64,000 nt of DNA from Pseudolabrys sp. (GCA_017849615.1 JAFIGS010000034.1:124001-188000); one strand, 5' to 3'. Shown: positions 1-8,538, counted from the first letter of the stretch. The notes: a model not told the origin generated them from the sequence alone. Made by a program: numbers and translations.

Positions 1-57
1 TAAGGCCGTTCACATTCGCCGTGCTTTGATGCATCTTTCAACGAGAGGAGTATGGCC

Positions 58-273
58 ATGACTGAGACCGTGCATAAAAGAGGCGATGTCCCCGGTCATC
101 ATGAACACAAATGTTGTGGGACGGGACCGGCTGAAAGCGAGAAAGGACATGCGCCAGTAAAGGCGGATCACGAGTGTTGCCAGGGGCAAGCGCCCGTCCA
201 GGCCGCCTCGTCGACATGTGGATGTGGCGGGTCGAAATCAAAAGAGAAGACCGATCAACAATCACCCAAGTGA
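58..273 (+). CDS. Small Cys/His-rich putative metal-binding protein
   Basis: This 71-residue soluble protein has six Cys and six His, arranged as two CC pairs each close to His residues, plus a CGCGG stretch near the C terminus. There is no signal peptide, so it would be cytoplasmic. An ATG at 52 is also in frame, but the strong ribosome site GAGAGGAG (43-50) lies only one base from it and seven bases from the ATG at 58, so 58 is preferred. It precedes copper-resistance genes, and a role as metal buffer or chaperone is inferred from composition alone. I do not recognise a named family. Confidence 0.6.
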   Translation: MTETVHKRGDVPGHHEHKCCGTGPAESEKGHAPVKADHECCQGQAPVQAASSTCGCGGSKSKEKTDQQSPK

Positions 274-298
274 ACGTGACTAGTGTCTTTTCGTCGTG

Positions 299-312
299 TT
301 GATCTAGGTCAA
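299..312. promoter_or_regulatory. FNR/FixK-type box
   Basis: TTGATCTAGGTCAA matches the FNR/FixK consensus TTGAT-N4-ATCAA with one mismatch in the right half. It lies 54 bases upstream of the ATG at 366, and a TAGCAT-like -10 follows at about 343-348. It suggests low-oxygen control of the left copper arm. The protein that binds it is not in the window. Confidence 0.55.
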
Positions 313-365
313 TCGCTTTCTTAGCACGCTCCGCTACGGTGCTAGCATTCGGGTGGATGTGACCG

Positions 366-839
366 ATGCTTTCGGAACTTCAAGGGAATTCGACCGATAT
401 TGCGATCAATCGCGGATACTTCCGCGTTTTCCTCGCTGCGATCGTGTTGTTTCTCATTGCGGGTTTCGGTTCCGCGCCGGCCTACGCCTGTTTCGATAGG
501 GTTTCGCGCGATGAAGTGCGCCAGGAAATAAGCGTCGTAGACGTCGAACTCGGCCGAGGCGAAACGACGGCTTTGACTGCTCCCGGTCACGGCGCATTCG
601 TCATTTCATCGATGCCCAACTTCAAAGCAGCAGGATCTTCCGGTTGCTGTGGTGGAAATCAGCATCAGGACGCCGGATGTTTTGGCCTGAGCTGCGGCTC
701 GTCTTCGGCAACGATAGCGACTGCTCCGGCTCCAGCGATGATGACGGCTCAACTGTCGCGCCTCTTGCCAGCTTCGTCATCTGCTCCGACGCCGGTCGCC
801 CCGGGCGTGATCTTCCACCCGCCTCGACGCACGGCCTGA
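366..839 (+). CDS. Exported Cys-containing protein, DUF2946-like
   Basis: The 157-residue protein has a hydrophobic export segment at about residues 20-41, cleaved near AYA-C. The mature part has a CCGG motif and a GCFGLSC motif, then an Ala/Pro-rich tail ending in PPR. Two other genes in this window (21010-21522 minus and 23182-23559 plus) share the layout of signal segment, Cys cluster and PP-containing C terminus seen in DUF2946-type proteins of copper loci. Function is unknown; a periplasmic or envelope metal role is an inference. It directly precedes a multicopper oxidase gene and follows a FixK-type box. Confidence 0.6.
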   Translation: MLSELQGNSTDIAINRGYFRVFLAAIVLFLIAGFGSAPAYACFDRVSRDEVRQEISVVDVELGRGETTALTAPGHGAFVISSMPNFKAAGSSGCCGGNQHQDAGCFGLSCGSSSATIATAPAPAMMTAQLSRLLPASSSAPTPVAPGVIFHPPRRTA

Positions 840-975
840 AGGCTTACGGCGAGTACCGGTTGCTCGCTGGCCCCCTGACCTGAGGCAGGCTCCGTTACCT
901 CAGTTTCCCAAGATCGAAAGTTTATTGCCTGAGTGCGCTCGAGTTGCGCCTTGGCTCCAGAATTGAGGAACTGTC

Positions 976-2436
976 ATGAACCGTCGTGAGTTCATCAGTG
1001 CGGCCCTGTGTGGCGCAGCCGCAACGGTATTGCCGTTCAAAGTGCAGAGCTCTTTCGCGCAGCAACCCAGCGCCGCGCAGGCAAATGAAGCGAAGCTGCT
1101 TCGCATCGTCCAACGCAATATTGAGGTCCTGAAACGTCCAGCCAAGGTCTTCGGCCTCGTTCAGCAGAGCGGGGCGAGTGGCCTGGCGCTGGCCGCCGGC
1201 GAAATGTTCGACATTACGCTTCGCAACGAAGCCGCAGAAGCGACGCTCATTCATTGGCACGGCTTGACCCCTCCCTGGGACCAGGACGGAGTGCCGAATG
1301 CGCCGGCGCCTGTGCTGGGAGCCAAAGCCGATCGTCAGTTCAGGTTTCCGGTCGGCGGACCCGGCACCCACTGGATGCACGCTCACACGCTTCAGGAACA
1401 GAACCTGCTCGCCGCGCCGCTCATCGTACTCGACCCGGCCGAGAGAAACGTCGACGAGCAGAATGTCGTCATTCTCCTTCATGACTTCTCGTTCTCCACG
1501 CCGGAAGAATTGCTCGCCGGACTCAAGGGCGGCGCGAGCGCCGGTACGCCCGCGGCGATGAATCACGCCGGCATGGGGCACGCGATGTCGGGAATGTCCG
1601 GCATGTCGATGCCCAAGGGTGTCGCGTCGATGCCGATGAGCATGGACCTCAACGACATCGAATATGATGCGTATCTGGCCAACGATCGAACGCTTGACGA
1701 TCCTGAAGTCGTCAACGTCGAAAGCGGCGGGCGGGTTCGCCTGCGTATCATCAACGGCGCGACCGCGACCGCCTTCACGATCGACACCGGTCGTATCGGC
1801 GGCTCCCTGATTGCGGTTGACGGGCAGAATGTGGAGCCGGTGGAAGGCAGCCGCTTTCCCATAACGATGGGCCAGCGGCTCGACATCCGGCTCGAAGTCC
1901 CGCACGGCACGCACGCATTCCCGATCCTGGCGTTGCGGGAAGGTGCGCGTGAGCAAACCGGAATCATTCTGGCGCCGAGAAGGTCCGCGGTCAGAAAGAT
2001 CGATCTGCTTGCCACGGCAAATGCACCTGTTGTCGATCTGAAAATTGAGCAGGCGCTACGCGCAGCCAGGCCGCTCTCCCAGCGTGCCGCCGACAAGCGC
2101 TTCGACATGCAACTGAGCGGCGACATGCAGCGCTATGTCTGGGCTCTGAAAACCACTCCGAAACTCGTAGTCCGCAAGGGGGACCGCGTCGAAGTGACCA
2201 TGACGAACGCTAGCATGATGGCGCATCCGATGCACCTGCATGGCCATCACTTCCAGGTCGTCGCCATCGACGGCAAGCGGTTCGCCGGCGCGGTTCGCGA
2301 CACCGTTCACATTCCGCCGATGCGGTCCGTCACCGTCGCCTTCGATGCCGGAAATCCCGGCCAGTGGGCATTTCATTGCCACCACCTCTACCACATGGCG
2401 GCCGGCATGATGGCGACGGTCAGCTACGAGTCCTGA
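976..2436 (+). CDS. Multicopper oxidase, Tat-exported
   Basis: This is a 486-residue periplasmic multicopper oxidase, likely oxidising Cu(I) and protecting the periplasm. The N terminus has an RRE twin-arginine motif and hydrophobic segment ending AQQ. All four copper motifs are present: HWHG (residue 93), a WMHAHT variant of HxH near 134, HPMHLHGHHF (417) and HCHHLYHMAAGM (467). A Met/His-rich insertion lies near residues 195-220, as in Cu(I)-binding oxidases. RBS GAGGAA precedes the ATG. It sits between an exported Cys protein and a Met-rich protein, in a copper operon. It differs clearly from the two other multicopper oxidases in this window, so it is not a recent duplicate. Confidence 0.9.
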   Translation: MNRREFISAALCGAAATVLPFKVQSSFAQQPSAAQANEAKLLRIVQRNIEVLKRPAKVFGLVQQSGASGLALAAGEMFDITLRNEAAEATLIHWHGLTPPWDQDGVPNAPAPVLGAKADRQFRFPVGGPGTHWMHAHTLQEQNLLAAPLIVLDPAERNVDEQNVVILLHDFSFSTPEELLAGLKGGASAGTPAAMNHAGMGHAMSGMSGMSMPKGVASMPMSMDLNDIEYDAYLANDRTLDDPEVVNVESGGRVRLRIINGATATAFTIDTGRIGGSLIAVDGQNVEPVEGSRFPITMGQRLDIRLEVPHGTHAFPILALREGAREQTGIILAPRRSAVRKIDLLATANAPVVDLKIEQALRAARPLSQRAADKRFDMQLSGDMQRYVWALKTTPKLVVRKGDRVEVTMTNASMMAHPMHLHGHHFQVVAIDGKRFAGAVRDTVHIPPMRSVTVAFDAGNPGQWAFHCHHLYHMAAGMMATVSYES

Positions 2437-2466
2437 AGTGCAAGTTCAAACAGAAGGAACAGAACA

Positions 2467-3234
2467 ATGCGATCCCTGATCAAGATCATCCGTCTCAGTG
2501 CAGCCGCCTTTGCGTTCGCGATAGTGCTGGCGGGCGTGTCCGTGAACATGCCGGCGCATGCGCAAGCCGTGCTGTCCGAAACCGTCGTCAAGGCGCTGCA
2601 GGAAGCGTTGAACAAGCAAGGCATCGCCGTGAAGGCGGATGGCGTTCTGAACGACGAGACGCGTAACGCGATCAGAAAATATCAATCTCAGCATCACCTA
2701 CCCGTCACCGGCGAAGCGGACAAGGCGACACTCGATAAGCTGGGAGTTGCCACTCAGTCCGGCGCGGCGCCAAGCCCGGCATCGACGGTCAGTCAGGCGT
2801 CATCTTCAATGCCGGGTCCGGCAACAACCCCGCAAGCGCCCATGCAGTTTGGCCAGGGATCGGGCGGCATGATGATGAGCGGTCCCATGATGCAGGAAAT
2901 GATGCAGGGCATGATGAAGACCATGCAAGGCATGATGGGAATGATGCAGGGCCAAATGCAGTCCGGTCAGACGCAACCTGGGCAGATGCAACCCGGGCAG
3001 ATGCAGGCTGGCCGGATGCAGCGCGGGTCAGCGCAGGGGCAGCAAAGCGGCGGCATGATGAATTGCCCGATGATGTCGGGATCTGATCAATCATCTGGCC
3101 CGGCGATGATGCAGATGATGCAGGGCATGATGCAGATGATGCAAATGATGCAGGGGCAGATGATGCAGGGGCAAATGCCCATGCAGCCCGGACAGATGAT
3201 GCCTGGCCAGACCAGTCCTATGCCGCCGCGGTGA
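2467..3234 (+). CDS. Peptidoglycan-binding-domain protein with Met/Gln-rich tail
   Basis: This 255-residue exported protein has a signal peptide (cleaved near AHA-Q, residue 33). A peptidoglycan_binding_1 domain follows at about residues 38-90 (ALNKQGI...DGVLNDETRNAIRKYQ). From about residue 113 to the end the chain is low-complexity, built of MMQGMM, GQMQ and similar units, with about 41 Met in 140 residues and a single Cys in NCPMM. I infer that it anchors to the cell wall and binds many Cu(I)/Ag(I) ions through thioether sulfur as a periplasmic sponge. It starts 30 bases after the oxidase stop, with RBS AAGGAA, and is probably cotranscribed. Confidence 0.8.
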   Translation: MRSLIKIIRLSAAAFAFAIVLAGVSVNMPAHAQAVLSETVVKALQEALNKQGIAVKADGVLNDETRNAIRKYQSQHHLPVTGEADKATLDKLGVATQSGAAPSPASTVSQASSSMPGPATTPQAPMQFGQGSGGMMMSGPMMQEMMQGMMKTMQGMMGMMQGQMQSGQTQPGQMQPGQMQAGRMQRGSAQGQQSGGMMNCPMMSGSDQSSGPAMMQMMQGMMQMMQMMQGQMMQGQMPMQPGQMMPGQTSPMPPR

Positions 3235-3326
3235 ATCCGAACATTCGCTAGGAGTCAGGCGGGCGACAGGACTTCAACGCCGTCTAATGGCTTGGACACC
3301 GGCAAATGCAGATAGGAGAACAACAG

Positions 3327-3587
3327 ATGTCGCCGCATGATCACGCACATGACGAACCGCCGGCAAGAGGCTTTTGGTCCTCTCCGATGGGCTGGGTCTT
3401 CATCGCATTTCTACTCGTTTCCGGAGCGCTTTTGTTCACGGAGCACCGTGCGCATGTGCTTGGCCTCTGGCTGTGGGTGCCGCTGATCGCATGCCCGCTG
3501 CTGCACATGTTTATGCACGGAGGGCATGGTGGCCACGCCGGCCATCGCAGAGGCACTCAATCCAATCCGGAAGGGAAAGCCCAATGA
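3327..3587 (+). CDS. DUF2933-family small membrane protein
   Basis: The 86-residue protein has a His-rich start (HDHAHDE), two predicted membrane segments (about 21-40 and 47-62) and a His/Gly-rich tail with repeated HGGH and GHAGH units. This is the DUF2933 architecture often found in copper and silver loci. An in-frame ATG exists at 3306, but AGGAG at 3314-3318 is placed for the ATG at 3327. The stop overlaps the next gene's start (ATGA at 3584-3587), so the two are translationally coupled. A metal-binding inner-membrane role is inferred. Confidence 0.75.
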   Translation: MSPHDHAHDEPPARGFWSSPMGWVFIAFLLVSGALLFTEHRAHVLGLWLWVPLIACPLLHMFMHGGHGGHAGHRRGTQSNPEGKAQ

Positions 3588-4252
3588 GCGGAGAAACAGC
3601 GTCTTACGGGCTCTGGAGCTTGGTTCTGATCAACTCTTTTGTCTTCATCATGTTCGCGTACAGTTTCTTCAAGCCGGACACGCCGCGTGATTGGCGGTCG
3701 TTCGGCGCCTTTAGCGCATTCGTGATAGCGCTGTTCGTGGAAATGTACGGCTTCCCTCTGAGTATCTTCTTTCTTTCGGGTTGGCTGCAATCGCGTTACC
3801 CAGGGATCGATTGGTTCTCGCACGACGCCGGCCATTTCCTCGAAATGGTATTCGGCTGGAAGACCAATCCGCATTTTGGTCCGTTTCACATCCTGAGCTT
3901 TATTCTGATCGGCGGCGGTTTCGCTCTGATCGCTTCGTCGTGGAGCGTGCTGTTCGCCGCGCAGCAGAAGCGTACGCTTGCGACAGCCGGCCCCTACAGC
4001 TATGTGCGTCACCCGCAATATGTCGGCTTCATCTTGGTGATGGCCGGATTCCTGGTTCAGTGGCCGACGCTGCTGACGCTCGCGATGTTTCCAGTGTTGA
4101 CGTTCATGTATGTGCGTCTCGCATACAGCGAAGAGCGGGACGTCATCGCCGAATTTGGAGATGCATATAAGAGGTATGCTGCCGAAGTGCCCGGTTTCAT
4201 TCCGAGGCTCGGGCGACTTTTCGGCGGTGCGCCGAAGGCCGCGGCCGAATGA
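3584..4252 (+). CDS. Isoprenylcysteine carboxyl methyltransferase-family (ICMT-like) membrane protein
   Basis: The 222-residue integral membrane protein has about five hydrophobic segments. It carries the family signature GPYSYVRHPQYVGF near residue 141 and the later E-E-x-x-x-x-x-F-G-x-x-Y-x-x-Y motif (SEERDVIAEFGDAYKRY). Family members are membrane methyltransferases or related proteins. In bacterial metal loci the substrate is unknown. An upstream ORF extends to 3374, but the ATG at 3584 overlapping the DUF2933 stop gives normal length and coupling. Confidence 0.75.
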   Translation: MSGETASYGLWSLVLINSFVFIMFAYSFFKPDTPRDWRSFGAFSAFVIALFVEMYGFPLSIFFLSGWLQSRYPGIDWFSHDAGHFLEMVFGWKTNPHFGPFHILSFILIGGGFALIASSWSVLFAAQQKRTLATAGPYSYVRHPQYVGFILVMAGFLVQWPTLLTLAMFPVLTFMYVRLAYSEERDVIAEFGDAYKRYAAEVPGFIPRLGRLFGGAPKAAAE

Positions 4253-4282
4253 ACTGCCGGAGTCGGAATGGGAGTGCTGGAA

Positions 4283-4442
4283 ATGAAAACGAAACGACTG
4301 CTCTTGAGATCGTTTATCGTTGCCCTCGCAGGGTTGTGGCTTGGCGGCTTCCCCAGCGCGCATACGGCCACGGCCGCCGATGAAGGCTACAAGACGGTCG
4401 GCGGAGTGACAGTGTACCTTGGCGTCGTAGCGGCGGAGATCG
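4283..4442 (+). pseudogene. N-terminal fragment of a DUF4426-like periplasmic protein
   Basis: The reading frame starts with a clear signal peptide (MKTKRLLLRS..., ending TATAADEGY) and continues into KTVGGVTVYLGVVAAEIV. This is the start of a periplasmic protein family in which LTVYLGVxPAEM is followed by a His/Met segment. After about 4440 the similarity stops and another gene's frame takes over. What remains is about 50 codons. The junction is described in the next entry. The family name is from memory; that it is a truncation is seen in the sequence. Confidence 0.55.
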
Positions 4443-4445
4443 TCT

Positions 4446-4610
4446 TTCGTTGTGAAAGACGGTCGCGCGCGGCCGACGATAGTCAAGATTGGCCAGAGAA
4501 ACGGACAGGTCGCGCAGGTTCTTTCGGGCCTTTCGCCGGCAGATAGAGTTGTTCTTCATCCAAGCGATCGAGTCAGAGACGGCGTGCGTGTCGCCGAGCG
4601 CGAGCAGTGA
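4446..4610 (+). pseudogene. C-terminal fragment of an RND efflux adaptor (HlyD/MFP type)
   Basis: In the frame beginning at 4446 the translation reads FVVKDGRARPTIVKIGQRNG, then a segment with VLSGLSPADRVVLHPSDRV, and ends REQ-stop. This is the typical C terminus of a metal or multidrug RND periplasmic adaptor (the membrane-proximal domain). No start or earlier domains are present. It is fused out of frame to the DUF4426-like stub at about 4440, a deletion scar. It does not match the intact adaptor at 24174 closely, so a separate RND pump was probably lost here. Confidence 0.65.
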
Positions 4611-4630
4611 ATATTACGGAGGTCATCATC

Positions 4631-5095
4631 ATGAATCGTAGACAAATGTTGCGTTGGACAGGTGCAGCGGCGCTCGTCGCGCTGCCGGGCCGCGTGCTCG
4701 CGCAGGGATCGCCAGAAATTGCAGTGACCAAGGATCCGAATTGCGGCTGCTGCAACGGCTGGGTTGCGTATCTCCGGCGCGCCGGCTTTCCCGTGAGCGT
4801 GATCAACGACGCAGATGCAGTGCAGGCCCTTAAGTCCAATCTTGGCGTTCCCGACGATCTTGCCGCCTGTCACACCGCAATCGTGGCGGGCTATGCGGTC
4901 GAGGGGCATGTGCCCATTCCCGCCATCAAGCGCCTTCTCGCGGAACGGCCGGTCGCGAGGGGGGTTGCTGTAGCTGGAATGCCCTCCGGTTCGCCCGGCA
5001 TGCCTGGTGAAGTTCATGAAGTTTATGAGGTGACTCTCTTTGGCGATGGCGGGCGGCTTTCCTGGGGTCGCTACAAGGGCGACAAGTTGGTCTGA
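4631..5095 (+). CDS. DUF411 metal-binding protein, Tat-type signal
   Basis: The 154-residue protein begins MNRRQMLRW with a hydrophobic stretch ending LAQG, a likely twin-arginine or Sec export signal. The DUF411 domain follows: TKDPNCGCCNGWVAYLR, then AACHTAIVAGYAVEGHVP and a C-terminal GxWGRYKGD-like end. The CxCC cluster and the later Cys/His are the probable metal ligands. DUF411 proteins accompany copper-resistance operons. ORF extension to 4607 is unlikely because ACGGAGG (4616-4622) is ideally spaced for 4631. Confidence 0.85.
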   Translation: MNRRQMLRWTGAAALVALPGRVLAQGSPEIAVTKDPNCGCCNGWVAYLRRAGFPVSVINDADAVQALKSNLGVPDDLAACHTAIVAGYAVEGHVPIPAIKRLLAERPVARGVAVAGMPSGSPGMPGEVHEVYEVTLFGDGGRLSWGRYKGDKLV

Positions 5096-5110
5096 GGCTA
5101 GTTGTAAATT

Positions 5111-6427
5111 ATGCAGATGCGTGAGGTGGAAAATGCAATCAGTATTCCGCGTCTTGAGCGACGAAACGGTCGACTGATGACCCGCTCCGGAGACGTCCGA
5201 TCCAACATTGACGAAGCCGCGGTTCTGGCCTTCAATGCGGGTTCGTCGAGTGTGAAATGGGCGATGTTCTCGCATTCCAGTCCCGGCAGGCGCCTTTTGC
5301 ATGGGGCGGTCGAGCGGATAGGCGATGGCGCCGTGGTATTTGTGCGCGATTCAAGAGGCGTTTACTTGCTTCACCGCCACGAACAGGTTGCGAACCACAC
5401 AGAAGCGTTCCGCCTGATCGAAGCGCTGATCAAGCAAAGTGAGTGGTATTCCGGACTCAAGGCGATCGGTCACCGTATCGTTCACGGAGGCCGTCGCGGA
5501 GCCGGGCCTGTTGCTCTCAGTTCTGATGTCGAAGACGAATTGCGAGAGTTCACAGCGCTCGCACCACTTCATCAGCCACACAATTTGGCCGGAGTGGCGG
5601 CAGCGCGACGAATGTTGCCGCATCTGCCCCAGATCGGATGCTTCGATACCGATTTTCACCGGGATATGCCTGCCGTCGCGCAGATAACGACGCTGCCGCG
5701 GCCCTATTTTGAAAATGGCATTCGCCGGTTCGGCTATCACGGCCTGTCCTTTGAATATATTCTCGAGGAGTTGAGGCAGGAGAAAACCGACGTTGCGAAA
5801 GAGCGGATTGTCGTAGCTCATCTTGGCGGCGGCTCCTCGGTATGTGCGATCAAGGAGGGTCGAAGTATCGAGACCACGATGGGATTCAGCACGCTTTCGG
5901 GCCTCCCGATGGGGACACGATGCGGTGATCTGGATCCAGGTCTCGTTCTCCATCTGGCCGCACAAAAGGACATGACGATCGAGAGCTTGACACGGTTGCT
6001 CTACTCCGAGGCGGGAATGCTGGGTCTTTCGCAACTGTCCGGTAGCATGCAAGAGTTACTGGACAAGCTTGACGAGCCTGCCGTTCGGGAAGCGGTCGAT
6101 GTATTTTGTTACCATACCCGCCAACGCATTGCCGGCCTTACTGCTTCGCTTTCAGGAATTGATCGGCTCGTTTTCACCGGCGGTATCGGCACCAACGCGC
6201 CTCTGATCCGAGCGAACATCTGCGCCGGACTCGAATATCTCGGCATTGCGATCGATCAGCAACGCAACGATGCGGGAAGCCGGCTGATTTCAAGAGTTGG
6301 CGCCTCGGTTGTTGTTCAGGCGATTGCGACCGACGAGGAAGCCATCATCGCGAAGCATGTGAGTGATTTTCTTCGCGCTTCCGCAGAATTCGACCACAAC
6401 AGTGCTTCCCCTGGAATTGAGACATGA
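5111..6427 (+). CDS. ackA: Acetate kinase
   Basis: It interconverts acetyl phosphate + ADP and acetate + ATP. Family motifs are all seen: FNAGSSSVKW (phosphate loop), GHRIVHGG, the acetate-site FHRDMPxxAxxxxLP block followed by RRFGYHGLSFEY, HLGGGSSVCA, and the TGGIGTNAP adenosine site. From 5111 the protein is 438 residues, longer than the usual 400. The ATG at 5177 would give 416, and neither start has a good RBS, so the start is uncertain. The gene is the first of a tight operon containing phosphoketolase, which makes acetyl phosphate. No phosphotransacetylase is present, which points to ATP production from phosphoketolase product. The stop overlaps the next start (ATGA). Confidence 0.92.
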   Translation: MQMREVENAISIPRLERRNGRLMTRSGDVRSNIDEAAVLAFNAGSSSVKWAMFSHSSPGRRLLHGAVERIGDGAVVFVRDSRGVYLLHRHEQVANHTEAFRLIEALIKQSEWYSGLKAIGHRIVHGGRRGAGPVALSSDVEDELREFTALAPLHQPHNLAGVAAARRMLPHLPQIGCFDTDFHRDMPAVAQITTLPRPYFENGIRRFGYHGLSFEYILEELRQEKTDVAKERIVVAHLGGGSSVCAIKEGRSIETTMGFSTLSGLPMGTRCGDLDPGLVLHLAAQKDMTIESLTRLLYSEAGMLGLSQLSGSMQELLDKLDEPAVREAVDVFCYHTRQRIAGLTASLSGIDRLVFTGGIGTNAPLIRANICAGLEYLGIAIDQQRNDAGSRLISRVGASVVVQAIATDEEAIIAKHVSDFLRASAEFDHNSASPGIET

Positions 6428-8538
6428 AAGCCGATCACCATCACGTGCATCATGCGCATAAGCATGATGGAGGCACCCCAGCGAGCGCGTCGTCAAAAGT
6501 CGATGCTGGGCGCGGCAACACCGTAACAGCGGCTGGCTCAACGCATACGGCCCATGAAGCTCACGGTGGACATGATCATGCAGCGATGGTCGCCGACTTC
6601 CGGCGTCGCTTCTGGGTGACGCTCTTGCTTACGCCGCCCATCTTGCTGCTTTCGCCGATGATCCAGCATTGGCTCGGCATCTCCGGTCTGCTCTCATTCC
6701 GTGGAAGCAGCTATGTTCTCTTCGCGCTGTCGACGATTGCCTACGTCTATGGCGGATGGCCGTTCCTGACTGGCTTCACGTCCGAGCTTCGCAATCGGCA
6801 GCCCGGAATGATGACCTTGATCGCGCTGGCGATCTCGGCTGCTTACTTCTTCTCTGCGGCGGTCACGTTCGGTTTTCCCGGACAGGAATTCTACTGGGAA
6901 CTAGTGACGCTGATCGCGATCATGCTGCTCGGTCACTGGATCGAGATGCGTTCCATCATGGGCGCTTCACGCGCCTTGGAAGAACTCGTTCGGCTGCTGC
7001 CAGATAAAGCCTTCAAACTCGATGACAACGGAGTCGCGCAGGAGGTACCAATTTCTGCCTTGGGTCCGGGCGATCATGTGCTCGTGCGGCCCGGTGCGAA
7101 GGTGCCCGTCGATGGCCGTATTATCGAGGGTTCGTCGGGGTTCAACGAAGCGATGCTGACGGGCGAGTCCCGTCCGGTCTCCAAAACGATTGGCGCTACG
7201 GCCATCGGCGGCGCCATCAACGGAGCTAACGCGGTCACGATCGAGGTTACTGCGGTTGGCGACGCGACCTATCTCGCCCAGGTCATCGACCTTGTGAAAA
7301 GGGCCCAGGCAACGCGGTCGCGGACGCAAGACATCGCCAACCGCGCAGCCGCCTGGCTGACCTACATCGCTCTCATTGTCGGTTTTGGAACGCTCTTCAT
7401 CTGGTGGGCGATCCTCGGCGCGCCTCTGGAGTTTGCGCTCGAAAGGATGGTTACGGTGATGGTCGTGGCCTGTCCTCACGCGCTTGGACTGGCTGTTCCT
7501 CTCGTTGTCGCGGTCAGCACCTCGCTCAGCGCAGGCAATGGTCTTTTGATTCGCGATCGCGCGGCGTTTGAGCGGGCACGAAATCTCGATGCAGTCGTGT
7601 TTGATAAAACCGGTACGCTAACCGAGGGGCGGTTTGGCGTGAGCGACGTGGTCCTGCTCGGAGAGGGCGACGAGAAAGAAGAGCTGGCGTTTGCAGCCGC
7701 CGCCGAAAGCCAGTCCGAGCACCCGATCGCGCACGGCATCGTCACGGAAGCCAAAAACCGAAAAATCGACATCCCCAAGGCGACCGATGTCAGCAACATC
7801 ACCGGAGAAGGCATTGTCGCAAAGGTCGGAAACACCAAAATACAGATCGTCAGCCCCGGCCATCTCGCCCGTTCCGGTCGACCGATTGGACACAACCGCC
7901 TGAAAGAGCTTGAAGCGCAGGGCAAGACGGTTGTCGTGCTCGTTCGCGATGACCAGCCGCGCGCGCTTTTCGCCCTTGCGGACATCGTGCGCCCCGAATC
8001 GCGGGAGGCTATCGCCGAACTAAAGCGACTGAGCATTGCTTCGGTCATGTTGACGGGGGATGCGCGCGGTGTCGCAGAGACGGTATCCAAGGAGCTCGGC
8101 ATCAGCGAATTCTTCGCTGAAGTGCTGCCGGATCAGAAGTCCCAGAAAATCGAAGAACTGCAGAAGCGGGGACTGGCTGTCGCCATGGTCGGCGACGGCG
8201 TCAACGATGCGCCCGCCCTCGTGCAGGCCGATCTCGGCGTCGCCATCGGCGCCGGCACCGACGTCGCGGTCGAGTCCGCCGATGTCGTGCTTGTCAGGAG
8301 CGATCCGCGCGACGTCGCCGCAATCCTCGGCCTGTCGCGTGCGACTTACAGAAAGATGGTGCAAAACCTCATCTGGGCAACGGGCTACAACACTGTCGCC
8401 ATTCCGATGGCCGCCGGGATCACGTTCGGTACGGGCTTTCTCATGACGCCCGCCGTGGCCGCGGTCTTCATGTCCGCCAGCACCGTCATTGTCGCAATCA
8501 ACGCGCAATTGCTGCGGTTCTACCGGGGGCGACTGTGA
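6424..8538 (+). CDS. copB: Heavy-metal P1B-type ATPase with CPH motif (CopB-like)
   Basis: The 704-residue inner-membrane metal exporter has a His-rich cytoplasmic N terminus (HHHVHHAHKHD, HEAHGGHDH) in place of CxxC HMA domains. It has TGES (246-249, actuator), CPH in the transport helix (350-352), DKTGTLT with the phosphorylated Asp (394) and GDGVNDAP (590). CPH plus a His-rich N terminus is the P1B-3 pattern, associated with Cu(II), Cu(I) or Ag(I) export, as opposed to the CPC of CopA. Its start overlaps the ackA stop and its stop overlaps the prs start. Why a metal pump is embedded between carbon-metabolism genes is open; ATP supply or shared low-oxygen control are guesses. Confidence 0.92.
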   Translation: MKADHHHVHHAHKHDGGTPASASSKVDAGRGNTVTAAGSTHTAHEAHGGHDHAAMVADFRRRFWVTLLLTPPILLLSPMIQHWLGISGLLSFRGSSYVLFALSTIAYVYGGWPFLTGFTSELRNRQPGMMTLIALAISAAYFFSAAVTFGFPGQEFYWELVTLIAIMLLGHWIEMRSIMGASRALEELVRLLPDKAFKLDDNGVAQEVPISALGPGDHVLVRPGAKVPVDGRIIEGSSGFNEAMLTGESRPVSKTIGATAIGGAINGANAVTIEVTAVGDATYLAQVIDLVKRAQATRSRTQDIANRAAAWLTYIALIVGFGTLFIWWAILGAPLEFALERMVTVMVVACPHALGLAVPLVVAVSTSLSAGNGLLIRDRAAFERARNLDAVVFDKTGTLTEGRFGVSDVVLLGEGDEKEELAFAAAAESQSEHPIAHGIVTEAKNRKIDIPKATDVSNITGEGIVAKVGNTKIQIVSPGHLARSGRPIGHNRLKELEAQGKTVVVLVRDDQPRALFALADIVRPESREAIAELKRLSIASVMLTGDARGVAETVSKELGISEFFAEVLPDQKSQKIEELQKRGLAVAMVGDGVNDAPALVQADLGVAIGAGTDVAVESADVVLVRSDPRDVAAILGLSRATYRKMVQNLIWATGYNTVAIPMAAGITFGTGFLMTPAVAAVFMSASTVIVAINAQLLRFYRGRL

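Noticed and set aside
922-1956. 344-residue open frame on the minus strand
   Set aside because: It lies opposite the multicopper oxidase, has no RBS or family features, and reflects high-GC codon bias.
4268-4546. 92-residue open frame taken as one gene
   Set aside because: Its second half is out of frame with a recognisable RND adaptor end, so it is a chance join of two fragments.
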